The notes below the pieces were generated by a model that saw only the letters and a program-made list of their open reading frames with translations, was not told the DNA's origin and searched no databases. Source: Methanoculleus marisnigri (GTDB lineage: Archaea > Halobacteriota > Methanomicrobia > Methanomicrobiales > Methanoculleaceae). Taken from it: a stretch of DNA of 7,512 nucleotides. Shown here in pieces: positions 1 through 4,870 of this stretch (positions are counted from its first letter, which is position 1; every line of letters begins with the position of its first letter). The position numbers were made by a program, and so were the translations under genes. Location: NCBI GenBank assembly GCA_002503885.1, contig DASQ01000071.1, forward strand, positions 1 to 7,512. Direction: 5' to 3'.

Positions 1-269
1 GTATTTTTGATCTATTCAGGTCTGGAGTGTAACAGACGGAACGGCCCGAACGAGGAGCAAACACCATGCAGTGGACCGTGGTGGCTATCGCCACGCGGGG
101 TGGGGCTGACGGGGAGGGGGTCTCCCCCTCCCCTGTCTCGCGCTACGATCCGCATACCTCACCACCCACCCCACCCGGCCTCCGGCCTCCTCCCCCGCCC
201 CGGGGGGCGGGGGCAGTCATGGCGATATCCAAGGGAAAGCCGTGCCTCAATATTGTGAGCGATGGAAGT
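1..269. other. Non-coding stretch downstream of the acyl-CoA synthetase
   Basis: No convincing gene lies here. The stretch is the 3' flank of the acyl-CoA synthetase, which reads leftward and stops at 270. An open frame on the + strand from 66 has a possible ribosome site (GAGGAG, 52-57). Its product is a proline/glycine-rich low-complexity string that runs antisense into the synthetase, so it is not accepted as a gene. The main content is the self-complementary element at 86-227. Confidence 0.6.
86..227. repeat. Nested inverted-repeat element, highly structured
   Basis: Four inverted pairs are visible. TATCGCCA (86-93) pairs with TGGCGATA (220-227). GGGTGGGG (98-105) pairs with CCCCACCC (169-176). 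GGGGAGGGGG (111-120) pairs with CCCCCTCCCC (124-133) around a 3-base loop, and GAC/GTC extends that stem past one bulged T. CCCCCGCCCC (192-201) pairs with GGGGCGGGGG (204-213). The outer pair closes a fold containing the inner pair, which encloses hairpin 1, with hairpin 2 alongside. It begins 43 bases past the stop of the acyl-CoA synthetase, so it may form the 3' end of that mRNA. It could instead be a non-autonomous palindromic repeat or a structured RNA. The pairing is visible in the sequence; the function is unknown. Confidence 0.6.
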
Positions 270-2108
270 TCATTTCCCGTTGGTGTGCCTGCGCAGTTCC
301 TGGTCCCGGAGGATGTTCCTCTGGATCTTTCCGGAGATGGTCTTTGGGAGTTCCGCGACAAACTCGATCGACCTCGGATACTTGTACGGGGCGGTGGTGT
401 TCCGGACATGGGCCTGGAGTTCTTTGACCAGCGATTCTGAGGGCTGGTAGCCGGACTTCAGCACGATGAACGCCTTGACGACCATGCCGCGGATGAGGTC
501 CGGCGACCCGACGACCGCCGACTCCTGGACGGCCGGGTGCTCCATGAGGGCGCTCTCCACCTCGAACGGCCCGATCCGGTACCCGGAGGACTTGATGACG
601 TCGTCGCTGCGCCCGATGAACCAGAAGTAGCCGTCCTCATCCATACGTGCCTTGTCGCCGGTGTAGTAGAACCCGTTCTGGAACGATTCCCGGTTCGCTT
701 CGGGGTTGTCCAGGTACTCCACGAAGAGCCCGACCGGCCGGGGGTTGAGGCTGATGGCGATGCGCCCTTCTTCGCCGCGGCCGACCGCCTTTCCGTCGTC
801 GTCGTGGAGTTCGACGTGCCAGCCCGGAGCGGGTCTTCCCATGGAACCGGGCTTATGCTTCATGCAGGGGAACGTGGCGATGCAGCAGACGGTCTCCGTC
901 TGGCCGTAACCCTCGTAGATAGGCTGCCCGGTGCCGTCCTGCCAGACACGGATCACCTCGGGGTTGAGCGGTTCGCCGGCGCTGCAGCAGTGCCGGAGAT
1001 CCCGGAAGTCGAATTTGTCGAGGTCGGCGAGGATCAGCATCCGGTAGACCGTCGGCGGTGCGCAGAACGTGGTCACCTCGTACTTCTCGATCAGCGGGAG
1101 GAGCTCGGTCGCGCCGAACTTCCCCCGGATGTCGTAGACGAAGATGCAGGCCCCGGCGATCCACTGACCGAAGATCTTGCCCCAGGCGCACTTCGCCCAC
1201 CCGGTATCGGAGAAGGTCAGGTGAAGGTCGGTTGCCGTGACGTCCTGCCAGAGCGAGGCGGTGATGATATGCCCCAGCGGATAGCTGTGGTCGTGCAGCA
1301 CCATCTTGGCCTCGCCGGTGGTGCCCGAGGTGAAGTAGATCATCATCGGGTCGGTCGATTTCGCCTTCTTCGCGACCGGCATGTTGACCTTGTGGTGCGA
1401 TACCGGTGCAGGGTATTCGACCTCGTGCGGGTAGCTCACCCAGCCCTTCCGCTCCCCGTCCACCAGGAAGAGGGTATCGAGCAGCGGGCAGGCGTTGGCG
1501 ACCTCATCGACCTTCTCGGCGTTCTCGCAGTTGGTGATGACCATCCTGAACTTGCCGGCCTGGGCACGGTATTTGATATCCTTCGGGGTCAGCATCGTCG
1601 GGCAGGGGCAGAAGACCGCACCGAGTTTGATGAGCGCGACGACGAAGATCCACCATTCCGGGACCCTCGGAAGCATCAGCATGACCCGGTCGCCCTTCTT
1701 GATGCCGTATTTCAAGAGGATGTTTGCGGCACCGTTGGAGAGATACCTCAGGTCGCGGAAGGTGTATTTCTTCTCGTTTCCCGCCTGGTCCACCCAGATC
1801 ATCGCCAGTTTGTTCCGGTCGGTCTCGGCCCACCGGTCGATCACATCGTACCCGAAGTTGAAGTGGTCGGGGACGTCGATCGTGAAGTTGGCGCAGGCGG
1901 CATCGTAATCGGTCATATTCGACTCCGGAACGCTTGCAGGCAGCACCCCTGCGGGGACCACAGGCTGCACGCCGTTACCCGGTGCACCATCGAAGTGCGT
2001 CGTGCAGAGTTCGTTGAGCCATTCGGACCGGGAGATCCCCCGGGTGTCGCAGATCCTGTCGATCGTCTTCACGAGGTCGTCATGCATCGTGACCGAGTAT
2101 CGCACCAT
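270..2108 (-). CDS. Acyl-CoA synthetase (AMP-forming) with N-terminal ribbon-helix-helix domain
   Basis: This enzyme activates a carboxylic acid with ATP and CoA to acyl-CoA through an acyl-adenylate. It resembles the medium-chain family, including Methanosarcina MacsMa, which prefers 2-methylbutyrate. Residues 65-612 form a complete ligase: P-loop TSGTTGEAK (260-268), YGQTE (401-405), YTGD (482-485), hinge GRSDDVIKSSGYRIGP (499-514) and catalytic K594 in ISGK. Residues 1-40 are a typical ribbon-helix-helix (RHH/CopG) DNA-binding domain: strand VRYSVTM, helix DDLVKTIDRI, turn RGIS, helix RSEWLNELCTTHF. A Gly/Pro/Val-rich linker (41-64) joins them. The ATG at 2108 has no Shine-Dalgarno, but an AT-rich TATA-like stretch lies about 23 bases upstream, consistent with a leaderless transcript. 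M65 (1916) has its own GGAG site and could give a shorter enzyme-only form. The substrate is not determined by sequence. Confidence 0.9.
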   Translation of the reverse strand: MVRYSVTMHDDLVKTIDRICDTRGISRSEWLNELCTTHFDGAPGNGVQPVVPAGVLPASVPESNMTDYDAACANFTIDVPDHFNFGYDVIDRWAETDRNKLAMIWVDQAGNEKKYTFRDLRYLSNGAANILLKYGIKKGDRVMLMLPRVPEWWIFVVALIKLGAVFCPCPTMLTPKDIKYRAQAGKFRMVITNCENAEKVDEVANACPLLDTLFLVDGERKGWVSYPHEVEYPAPVSHHKVNMPVAKKAKSTDPMMIYFTSGTTGEAKMVLHDHSYPLGHIITASLWQDVTATDLHLTFSDTGWAKCAWGKIFGQWIAGACIFVYDIRGKFGATELLPLIEKYEVTTFCAPPTVYRMLILADLDKFDFRDLRHCCSAGEPLNPEVIRVWQDGTGQPIYEGYGQTETVCCIATFPCMKHKPGSMGRPAPGWHVELHDDDGKAVGRGEEGRIAISLNPRPVGLFVEYLDNPEANRESFQNGFYYTGDKARMDEDGYFWFIGRSDDVIKSSGYRIGPFEVESALMEHPAVQESAVVGSPDLIRGMVVKAFIVLKSGYQPSESLVKELQAHVRNTTAPYKYPRSIEFVAELPKTISGKIQRNILRDQELRRHTNGK

Positions 2109-2158
2109 AATAGCATTTTGTGGTGCATAATATCATTTTTTTGGTCTGTAGCGCACCA
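2097..2158. repeat. Repeated TGGTGC half-sites in the divergent promoter region
   Basis: GTATCGCACCA (2097-2107) and GTAGCGCACCA (2148-2158) are direct copies matching at 10 of 11 positions. TGGTGC (2121-2126) is an inverted copy of their GCACCA core and lies between them. The GCACCA/TGGTGC pair at 2102-2107 and 2121-2126 forms a 6-base inverted repeat with a 14-base spacer. These sites alternate with the 20-base tandem repeat. The first copy overlaps the beginning of the coding region, so part of the match could be chance. Confidence 0.4.
2106..2140 (-). promoter_or_regulatory. Promoter/operator of the RHH-acyl-CoA synthetase: 20-base tandem repeat
   Basis: On the + strand CATAATAGCATTTT (2106-2119) is repeated as CATAATATCATTTT (2126-2139). 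They match at 13 of 14 positions with a period of 20 bases, about two helical turns. The upstream copy contains the TATA-like stretch (about 2127-2134), and the downstream copy overlaps the ATG (2106-2108). RHH repressors typically bind tandem or inverted short sites as dimers, so this is a candidate operator for the protein's own N-terminal domain. The repeats are seen directly; binding and autorepression are inferred. Confidence 0.55.
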
Positions 2159-2243
2159 GGACCGCAAAAACAGCCGTCGCCATGGTGCATTTGACCCCGG
2201 AGGCGATCCGGTCTGCCTGTCAAAAGAGAGGAGCGCACCGGGT

Positions 2244-2261
2244 TTGAACACAAACGTTCAA
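2244..2261. promoter_or_regulatory. Inverted repeat TTGAAC-N6-GTTCAA upstream of the dehydrogenase
   Basis: A perfect 6-base inverted repeat with a 6-base spacer ends 28 bases before the ATG of the short-chain dehydrogenase, where a regulator of that gene would bind. A TATA-like CATATAT follows at 2272-2278 but is only about 15 bases from the ATG, too close for a standard archaeal promoter serving that start. The promoter position is therefore unresolved. Confidence 0.35.
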
Positions 2262-2289
2262 GTAGAGACGGCATATATCCGGGCCGCAT

Positions 2290-3114
2290 ATGACGGAGCA
2301 GACCATCCTCGTTACGGGCTCGACGGACGGCATCGGGAAGGCGACCGCACACATCCTCTCCAGGCAGGGCCATCGCGTGCTGCTTCACGGCAGGGACCGA
2401 AAGAAGGGCCGTGGGGTCCTTGCTGAACTGGAGGCGGCCACCGGTTCCGACCGATTGAGCCTCTTCATTGCCGATCTCTCGGTGCAGGAGCAGGTCCGGG
2501 ACCTCGCGAGGGAAGTCGGCGAGGCGTGCGACCGGCTCGACGTGCTCGTCAACAACGCCGGGGTCTTCATGCCGGAGCGGGAGGTTGCACCCGGCGGGAT
2601 CGAGATGACGTTCGCCGTGAACTTCCTCGCCGGGTTCCTCCTCACCCACGAACTCCTGGGGCTTCTTGAGCGGAGCACACCCTCGCGGATCGTGAACGTC
2701 GCGTCGATCGCCCACCGGAGCGTGGGGTCGATCGACTGGGGGAACCTCCCGGGCTTTTCGTACTACGACCCCTACGATGCCTACGCCGTATCGAAGGTAG
2801 GGAACATCGCCTTCACCGCCCGGCTCGCCCGGGCCCTCGAGGGGACGGGGGTGACGGCGAACAGCCTCCACCCGGGGGTGATCGACACGAAGCTCCTCCG
2901 GGCCTATATCCACGGCAGGGATGAAGGCGCCCCGCCGGAACAGGGGGCGGAGGTGGTGGTGCACCTCGCCGTCTCGCCGGATGCCGGGAAGGTGAACGGC
3001 GGCTACTTCGAGGAGACCCGGTGGACCCAACCGTCGTCCCTCGTCCTCAACCCGAAGGTCCAGGATCGGTTCTGGGAGATGGGGCTCGATCTTACCGGGA
3101 TCGGGCAGTGGTGA
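2290..3114 (+). CDS. Short-chain dehydrogenase/reductase (SDR), retinol-dehydrogenase-like
   Basis: This is a 274-residue NAD(P)-dependent oxidoreductase, normal length for the family. The Rossmann cofactor motif TGSTDGIG is at residues 9-16. D62 (ADL) lies at the adenine pocket, NNAG at 88-91 and N111 in the helix. The catalytic set is S139 (NVASIAH), Y165 and K169 (YAVSK), followed by the HPG turn (194-196). HGRDR after the second strand (33-37) places arginines where NADP(H)-preferring members bind the 2'-phosphate, so NADP(H) is inferred. Overall it resembles the retinol dehydrogenase/WW-domain oxidoreductase group, whose archaeal members have no assigned substrate. The start is fixed by the usual distance to the glycine motif; no clear Shine-Dalgarno precedes it. 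It is divergent from the acyl-CoA synthetase across a 181-base gap, so co-regulation is possible but not shown. Confidence 0.9.
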   Translation: MTEQTILVTGSTDGIGKATAHILSRQGHRVLLHGRDRKKGRGVLAELEAATGSDRLSLFIADLSVQEQVRDLAREVGEACDRLDVLVNNAGVFMPEREVAPGGIEMTFAVNFLAGFLLTHELLGLLERSTPSRIVNVASIAHRSVGSIDWGNLPGFSYYDPYDAYAVSKVGNIAFTARLARALEGTGVTANSLHPGVIDTKLLRAYIHGRDEGAPPEQGAEVVVHLAVSPDAGKVNGGYFEETRWTQPSSLVLNPKVQDRFWEMGLDLTGIGQW

Positions 3115-3153
3115 CGCGAAAGCATATGCCCGATGAAGGAGAGCAGTGACTCA

Positions 3154-3170
3154 CCCGGGTACCCGGGAGG
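3154..3170 (+). promoter_or_regulatory. Palindrome overlapping the ribosome binding site of the zinc-ribbon gene
   Basis: CCCGGGTACCCGGG (3154-3167) is a perfect 14-base palindrome. Its last three bases are the first three of the Shine-Dalgarno GGGAGG (3165-3170), which sits 8 bases before the ATG at 3179. In RNA it can fold as CCCGG-GTAC-CCGGG and partly hide the ribosome site; in DNA it could be a dimer binding site. The overlap is seen; regulation is inferred. Confidence 0.4.
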
Positions 3171-3178
3171 ACGATCGC

Positions 3179-3355
3179 ATGACAAAACGCAGCATAAAAG
3201 GCGAAGAGAAAGTGGAGACGAAGGAGTTCTGGTGCGAGATCTGCGGGGCGGCCTGCGACGAGATCACCGAAGAGAACTACCCGGACCTCGAGAAGGCCCG
3301 GACGCTCTGCCCGGGCTGCAGGAAATCCTACGAGGAGTCCTGCAGGATCAGGTGA
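3179..3355 (+). CDS. Small zinc-ribbon protein (58 aa)
   Basis: This is a short cytosolic protein with two knuckles, CEIC (residues 19-22) and CPGC (44-47). They are separated by an acidic helix-like stretch and suit one four-cysteine zinc site. C26 and C55 are additional cysteines. A lysine/glutamate-rich N-terminus (1-17) precedes the ribbon. ATG at 3179 is chosen because GGGAGG lies 8 bases upstream; an in-frame GTG at 3146 has a poorer site and adds only unstructured residues. It starts 64 bases after the dehydrogenase stop on the same strand, so the two may be cotranscribed. No specific function is recognised. Such ribbons in archaea serve in nucleic-acid or protein contacts, but nothing here decides between them. 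Confidence 0.75.
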   Translation: MTKRSIKGEEKVETKEFWCEICGAACDEITEENYPDLEKARTLCPGCRKSYEESCRIR

Positions 3356-3368
3356 CGGGAAGGAGAGA

Positions 3369-3434
3369 TCACTTCCCGGCCTTCAACTCCTCGACTTCTT
3401 CGTAGCCGTGCTGGTAGAACTCCTTCTCGATTAC
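3369..3434 (-). pseudogene. Remnant of the 3' end of a ferritin-like (rubrerythrin-family) gene
   Basis: Read leftward, this encodes IEKEFYQHGYEEVEELKAGK plus a TGA stop. It corresponds to the last ~25 residues of the intact ferritin-like gene ending at 4480 (EFYQHGYEEVEEMIEELKK and on). A 38-base run is identical between 3387-3424 and 4513-4550, and similarity continues about 10 bases past both stops. Relative to the intact copy it lacks 12 bases, bounded there by a repeated CTCCTCGA, and 3 more bases near the end. Both gaps keep the reading frame, which suggests the sequence diverged as a coding region before being cut off. Nothing upstream (3435-3539) resembles the rest of the gene. CGGGAAG/CTTCCCG (3356-3362/3372-3378) forms a small stem around the stop. 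Confidence 0.8.
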
Positions 3435-3539
3435 CTGCCGTGCCGGCAAACGATTTTGCGCTCCAGGTGATCTCCGGGAACGGTCGAAACAGGACCCGGA
3501 ACCTTTGCGACGGCGGGAACACTTCTTTTGAGCAGGCGG

Positions 3540-3932
3540 TCACGACCGGACGCGGCGGAGCAGATCCCCGGATGAGACCGGCATCTGCCGGCGCTTCATG
3601 TCGCGCCAGACAGCAAGTTGTCGATAGAGCCAGTAGTCCAGATCGTCCGGATCGTCGGCGTAGAGCACCGCATGCGCCTCAAGAACCGCGCCCCTGAGGT
3701 ACCAGGGGATCTCGTCGAAGATGACGATATCATAGCGCTCTCCCGCCGTGAGCATCCGCCTGTAGACCGGAGCGCGGTCGGCGCTCTCGTGCAGGATGAG
3801 GCAGATGTCGATGTCTGAGCGTTCGTCTGCGTAGCCTTTGACATGCGACCCGTAGACGAGGATACCCCTGATGGACGGCAGCACCTCGCGGAAATGTTCG
3901 AGGAGTGCTGTATCGGTTACCTCTAGAGCCAC
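3540..3932 (-). CDS. mntA: MntA-type nucleotidyltransferase antitoxin
   Basis: This is a 130-residue minimal nucleotidyltransferase. It carries the signature GSX10DXD: G28-S29, ten residues, D40-I-D42 (GSHVKGYADERSDID). A further acidic position (DIVIFDE) follows. Proteins of this family paired with HEPN toxins inactivate them by transferring AMP units to a tyrosine near the RNase site. The GTG start (3932) overlaps the hepT stop by 10 bases and has GGGGTGA upstream inside hepT, so translation is probably coupled. The motif is intact, so an active antitoxin is inferred. GS and DXD are seen directly; the biochemistry comes from characterised homologues. No DNA-binding domain is visible, so operon autoregulation is not evident. 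Confidence 0.9.
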   Translation of the reverse strand: MALEVTDTALLEHFREVLPSIRGILVYGSHVKGYADERSDIDICLILHESADRAPVYRRMLTAGERYDIVIFDEIPWYLRGAVLEAHAVLYADDPDDLDYWLYRQLAVWRDMKRRQMPVSSGDLLRRVRS

Positions 3933-4339
3933 GTGAGTATCACCCCGGAAAATTCGCGCAGGGCTTCGGTGAGCCGTGTAATTGAGGCATACGCTATTCG
4001 GTCGTTGATGCCGTCGTATTCATGGACCAGCCTGTTCCGGAGCCCGTTTGCCTCCTTCAGGGATTGGCCGAGATCTGGCGGGACGATCTCCCGTTCGATC
4101 AGGTAGTCGACGTTGCTGTAGTCGTCCTGCGCCGAAGAGTCCAGACTGCGCCTCATGAGGGCACAGATGTCGGCCGCGGCTTCGACCGCTTCCTGGAACT
4201 CCTTGTACATTGCCTTCCTGAGTATCCTGTCGGTGAGAATCTCTTCGGAGAAGTGCAGATCGATAAACTCCACCCGGTCGATCAGCATCTCGCATTTCTG
4301 CGCCACCCTCTCCGCGATCGTTCCGGTGCGAGTCTCCAT
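3923..4339 (-). CDS. hepT: HepT-type HEPN ribonuclease toxin
   Basis: This is a 138-residue all-helical HEPN protein. The RNase motif RX4HXY is complete as RNRLVHEY (R101, H106, Y108). R and H belong to the catalytic site formed in the dimer, and Y108 is the residue expected to be AMPylated by the partner MntA. The gene overlaps mntA by 10 bases, the standard two-gene HEPN/MNT layout with the toxin first. The frame is open further upstream to 4582, but that extension runs antisense through the end of the ferritin-like gene and has no family resemblance. ATG at 4339 is therefore chosen; it has a weak GGTGA site and a TATA-like stretch about 26 bases upstream. Possible roles are phage defence or plasmid/island maintenance; the genomic role is inferred. 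Confidence 0.9.
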   Translation of the reverse strand: METRTGTIAERVAQKCEMLIDRVEFIDLHFSEEILTDRILRKAMYKEFQEAVEAAADICALMRRSLDSSAQDDYSNVDYLIEREIVPPDLGQSLKEANGLRNRLVHEYDGINDRIAYASITRLTEALREFSGVILTWL

Positions 4340-4360
4340 CGCTGAAGTTTCACCCGAAGT

Positions 4361-4368
4361 CGTATTTG
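4361..4368 (-). promoter_or_regulatory. Candidate TATA element of hepT-mntA
   Basis: On the minus strand CAAATACG is centred about 26 bases before the hepT ATG, which would give a leaderless or near-leaderless mRNA. A second AT-rich stretch (AAAAAGCATAC, 4372-4382) lies further upstream and could serve instead, with a leader containing GGTGA. This is an AT-rich patch in GC-rich surroundings; the assignment is tentative. Confidence 0.35.
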
Positions 4369-4412
4369 AGTGTATGCTTTTTAGGAAAGCGTCGTGACAA
4401 ACGGCTCTGACG

Positions 4413-4467
4413 GGCGGGGTTTCCGGCGCCGGATTTGATCGCCGGCAAACCTTCACGAATCCCCGCC
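4413..4467. repeat. Inverted repeat between ferritin-like gene and hepT
   Basis: GGCGGGG (4413-4419) pairs with CCCCGCC (4461-4467). The enclosed 41 bases include the perfect palindrome CCGGCGCCGG (4423-4432). It lies just downstream of the ferritin-like stop and upstream of the hepT promoter, so it could shape the 3' end of one mRNA or mark an element border. No T-rich terminator follows it on the minus strand. Confidence 0.4.
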
Positions 4468-4479
4468 ATGGAAGGGAGA

Positions 4480-4794
4480 TCACTTCCCGCCTTTCTTCAA
4501 CTCCTCGATCATCTCCTCGACTTCTTCGTAGCCGTGCTGGTAGAACTCCTCCTCGCCAGGCTCGATCTCCCGCAGGAGACACAGGAACTCCCCGGCATGC
4601 TCCTTCTCCTCGTCCGCGATATCGCGCATCACTTTCTGGACCAGCGGGTCGTCGGTCGACTCGGCGATCTGGTTGTAGAGCTGGATCGCCTCGTACTCGG
4701 CGGCGATCGAGAACCGGATCGTTCGGATGAGTTCTCCCCGGTCCAGTTTACGTTCCATGTGGTTCCCGGAGAACGGTTGTGCAAATTCAGGCAT
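4480..4794 (-). CDS. Short ferritin-like / rubrerythrin-family diiron protein
   Basis: This 104-residue protein is predicted to bind a dinuclear iron site and act in iron handling or peroxide/oxygen protection in the cytosol. It has two long helices: IRFSIAAEYEAIQLYNQIAE (about 26-45) with E33, and VQKVMRDIADEEKEHAGEF (52-70) with E62/E63 and H66. The E33...E63-x-x-H66 spacing (30 and 3) equals that of encapsulated ferritins (E32, E62, H65 in the Rhodospirillum protein), which build the iron site between subunits. No encapsulin-targeting tail is visible. The start at 4794 is well supported: GGAGGT lies 8 bases upstream, and a TATA box (4831-4839) predicts transcription start near 4809, which excludes the in-frame ATG at 4818. 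A second copy of its 3' end lies at 3369-3434, beyond the toxin-antitoxin genes. Confidence 0.85.
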   Translation of the reverse strand: MPEFAQPFSGNHMERKLDRGELIRTIRFSIAAEYEAIQLYNQIAESTDDPLVQKVMRDIADEEKEHAGEFLCLLREIEPGEEEFYQHGYEEVEEMIEELKKGGK

Positions 4795-4830
4795 CTCAGA
4801 TGACCTCCGGGGGCTCATGCGGCGGGGCGT

Positions 4831-4839
4831 TATTTATAA
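4831..4839 (-). promoter_or_regulatory. TATA box of the ferritin-like gene
   Basis: TTATAAATA on the minus strand is centred about 40 bases before the ATG at 4794. The usual archaeal spacing of about 26 puts the transcript start near 4809, leaving a leader of about 14 bases that begins at the GGAGGT ribosome site (4803-4808). Confidence 0.65.
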
Positions 4840-4870
4840 GTTGGGCCGGCCGCGTGAACGGACAGCCCCT

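Larger units (their letters stand above)
3442..4450. mobile_element. Putative inserted cassette carrying hepT-mntA
   Basis: The toxin-antitoxin operon lies between two copies of the ferritin-like gene 3' end (remnant 3369-3434, intact end 4480-4550). Inside those, the 10-base direct repeat GCCGGCAAAC occurs at 3442-3451 and 4441-4450. The order along the minus strand is intact gene, cassette, leftover 3' end. This is the arrangement left when an element inserts into the end of a gene and brings a replacement end. No integrase or transposase is in the block, so mobility would depend on outside enzymes or is lost. The exact boundaries are uncertain. Tandem gene duplication followed by deletion of most of one copy is the main alternative. 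Confidence 0.5.

Noticed and set aside
66..440. Open frame on the + strand with a GAGGAG site 8 bases before ATG
   Set aside because: The product is low-complexity Pro/Gly/Arg made by the GC-rich inverted repeats, and it then runs antisense through the conserved C-terminus of the acyl-CoA synthetase.
2272..2278. CATATAT as the TATA box of the dehydrogenase
   Set aside because: It is only about 15 bases before the ATG and would place the transcript start inside the coding region ahead of the essential glycine motif.
537..2426. 629-codon open frame on the + strand
   Set aside because: It is antisense to the well-supported acyl-CoA synthetase and runs into the dehydrogenase. Long antisense frames are expected in GC-rich DNA with strong third-position bias, and no domain is recognisable.
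2080..3030. 316-codon open frame on the - strand
   Set aside because: It is antisense to the dehydrogenase, which has all SDR motifs. It is a composition artefact.
3328..3543. 71-codon open frame on the - strand over the remnant
   Set aside because: It uses a different frame from the ferritin-like remnant. The same out-of-frame peptide (VLPARLRRSRG) appears opposite the intact gene, so it is a shadow of the duplication.
4340..4582. Upstream extension of hepT to 4582
   Set aside because: The extra 81 residues overlap the 3' end of the ferritin-like gene in another frame and lie before the hepT promoter. The HEPN fold is complete from 4339.
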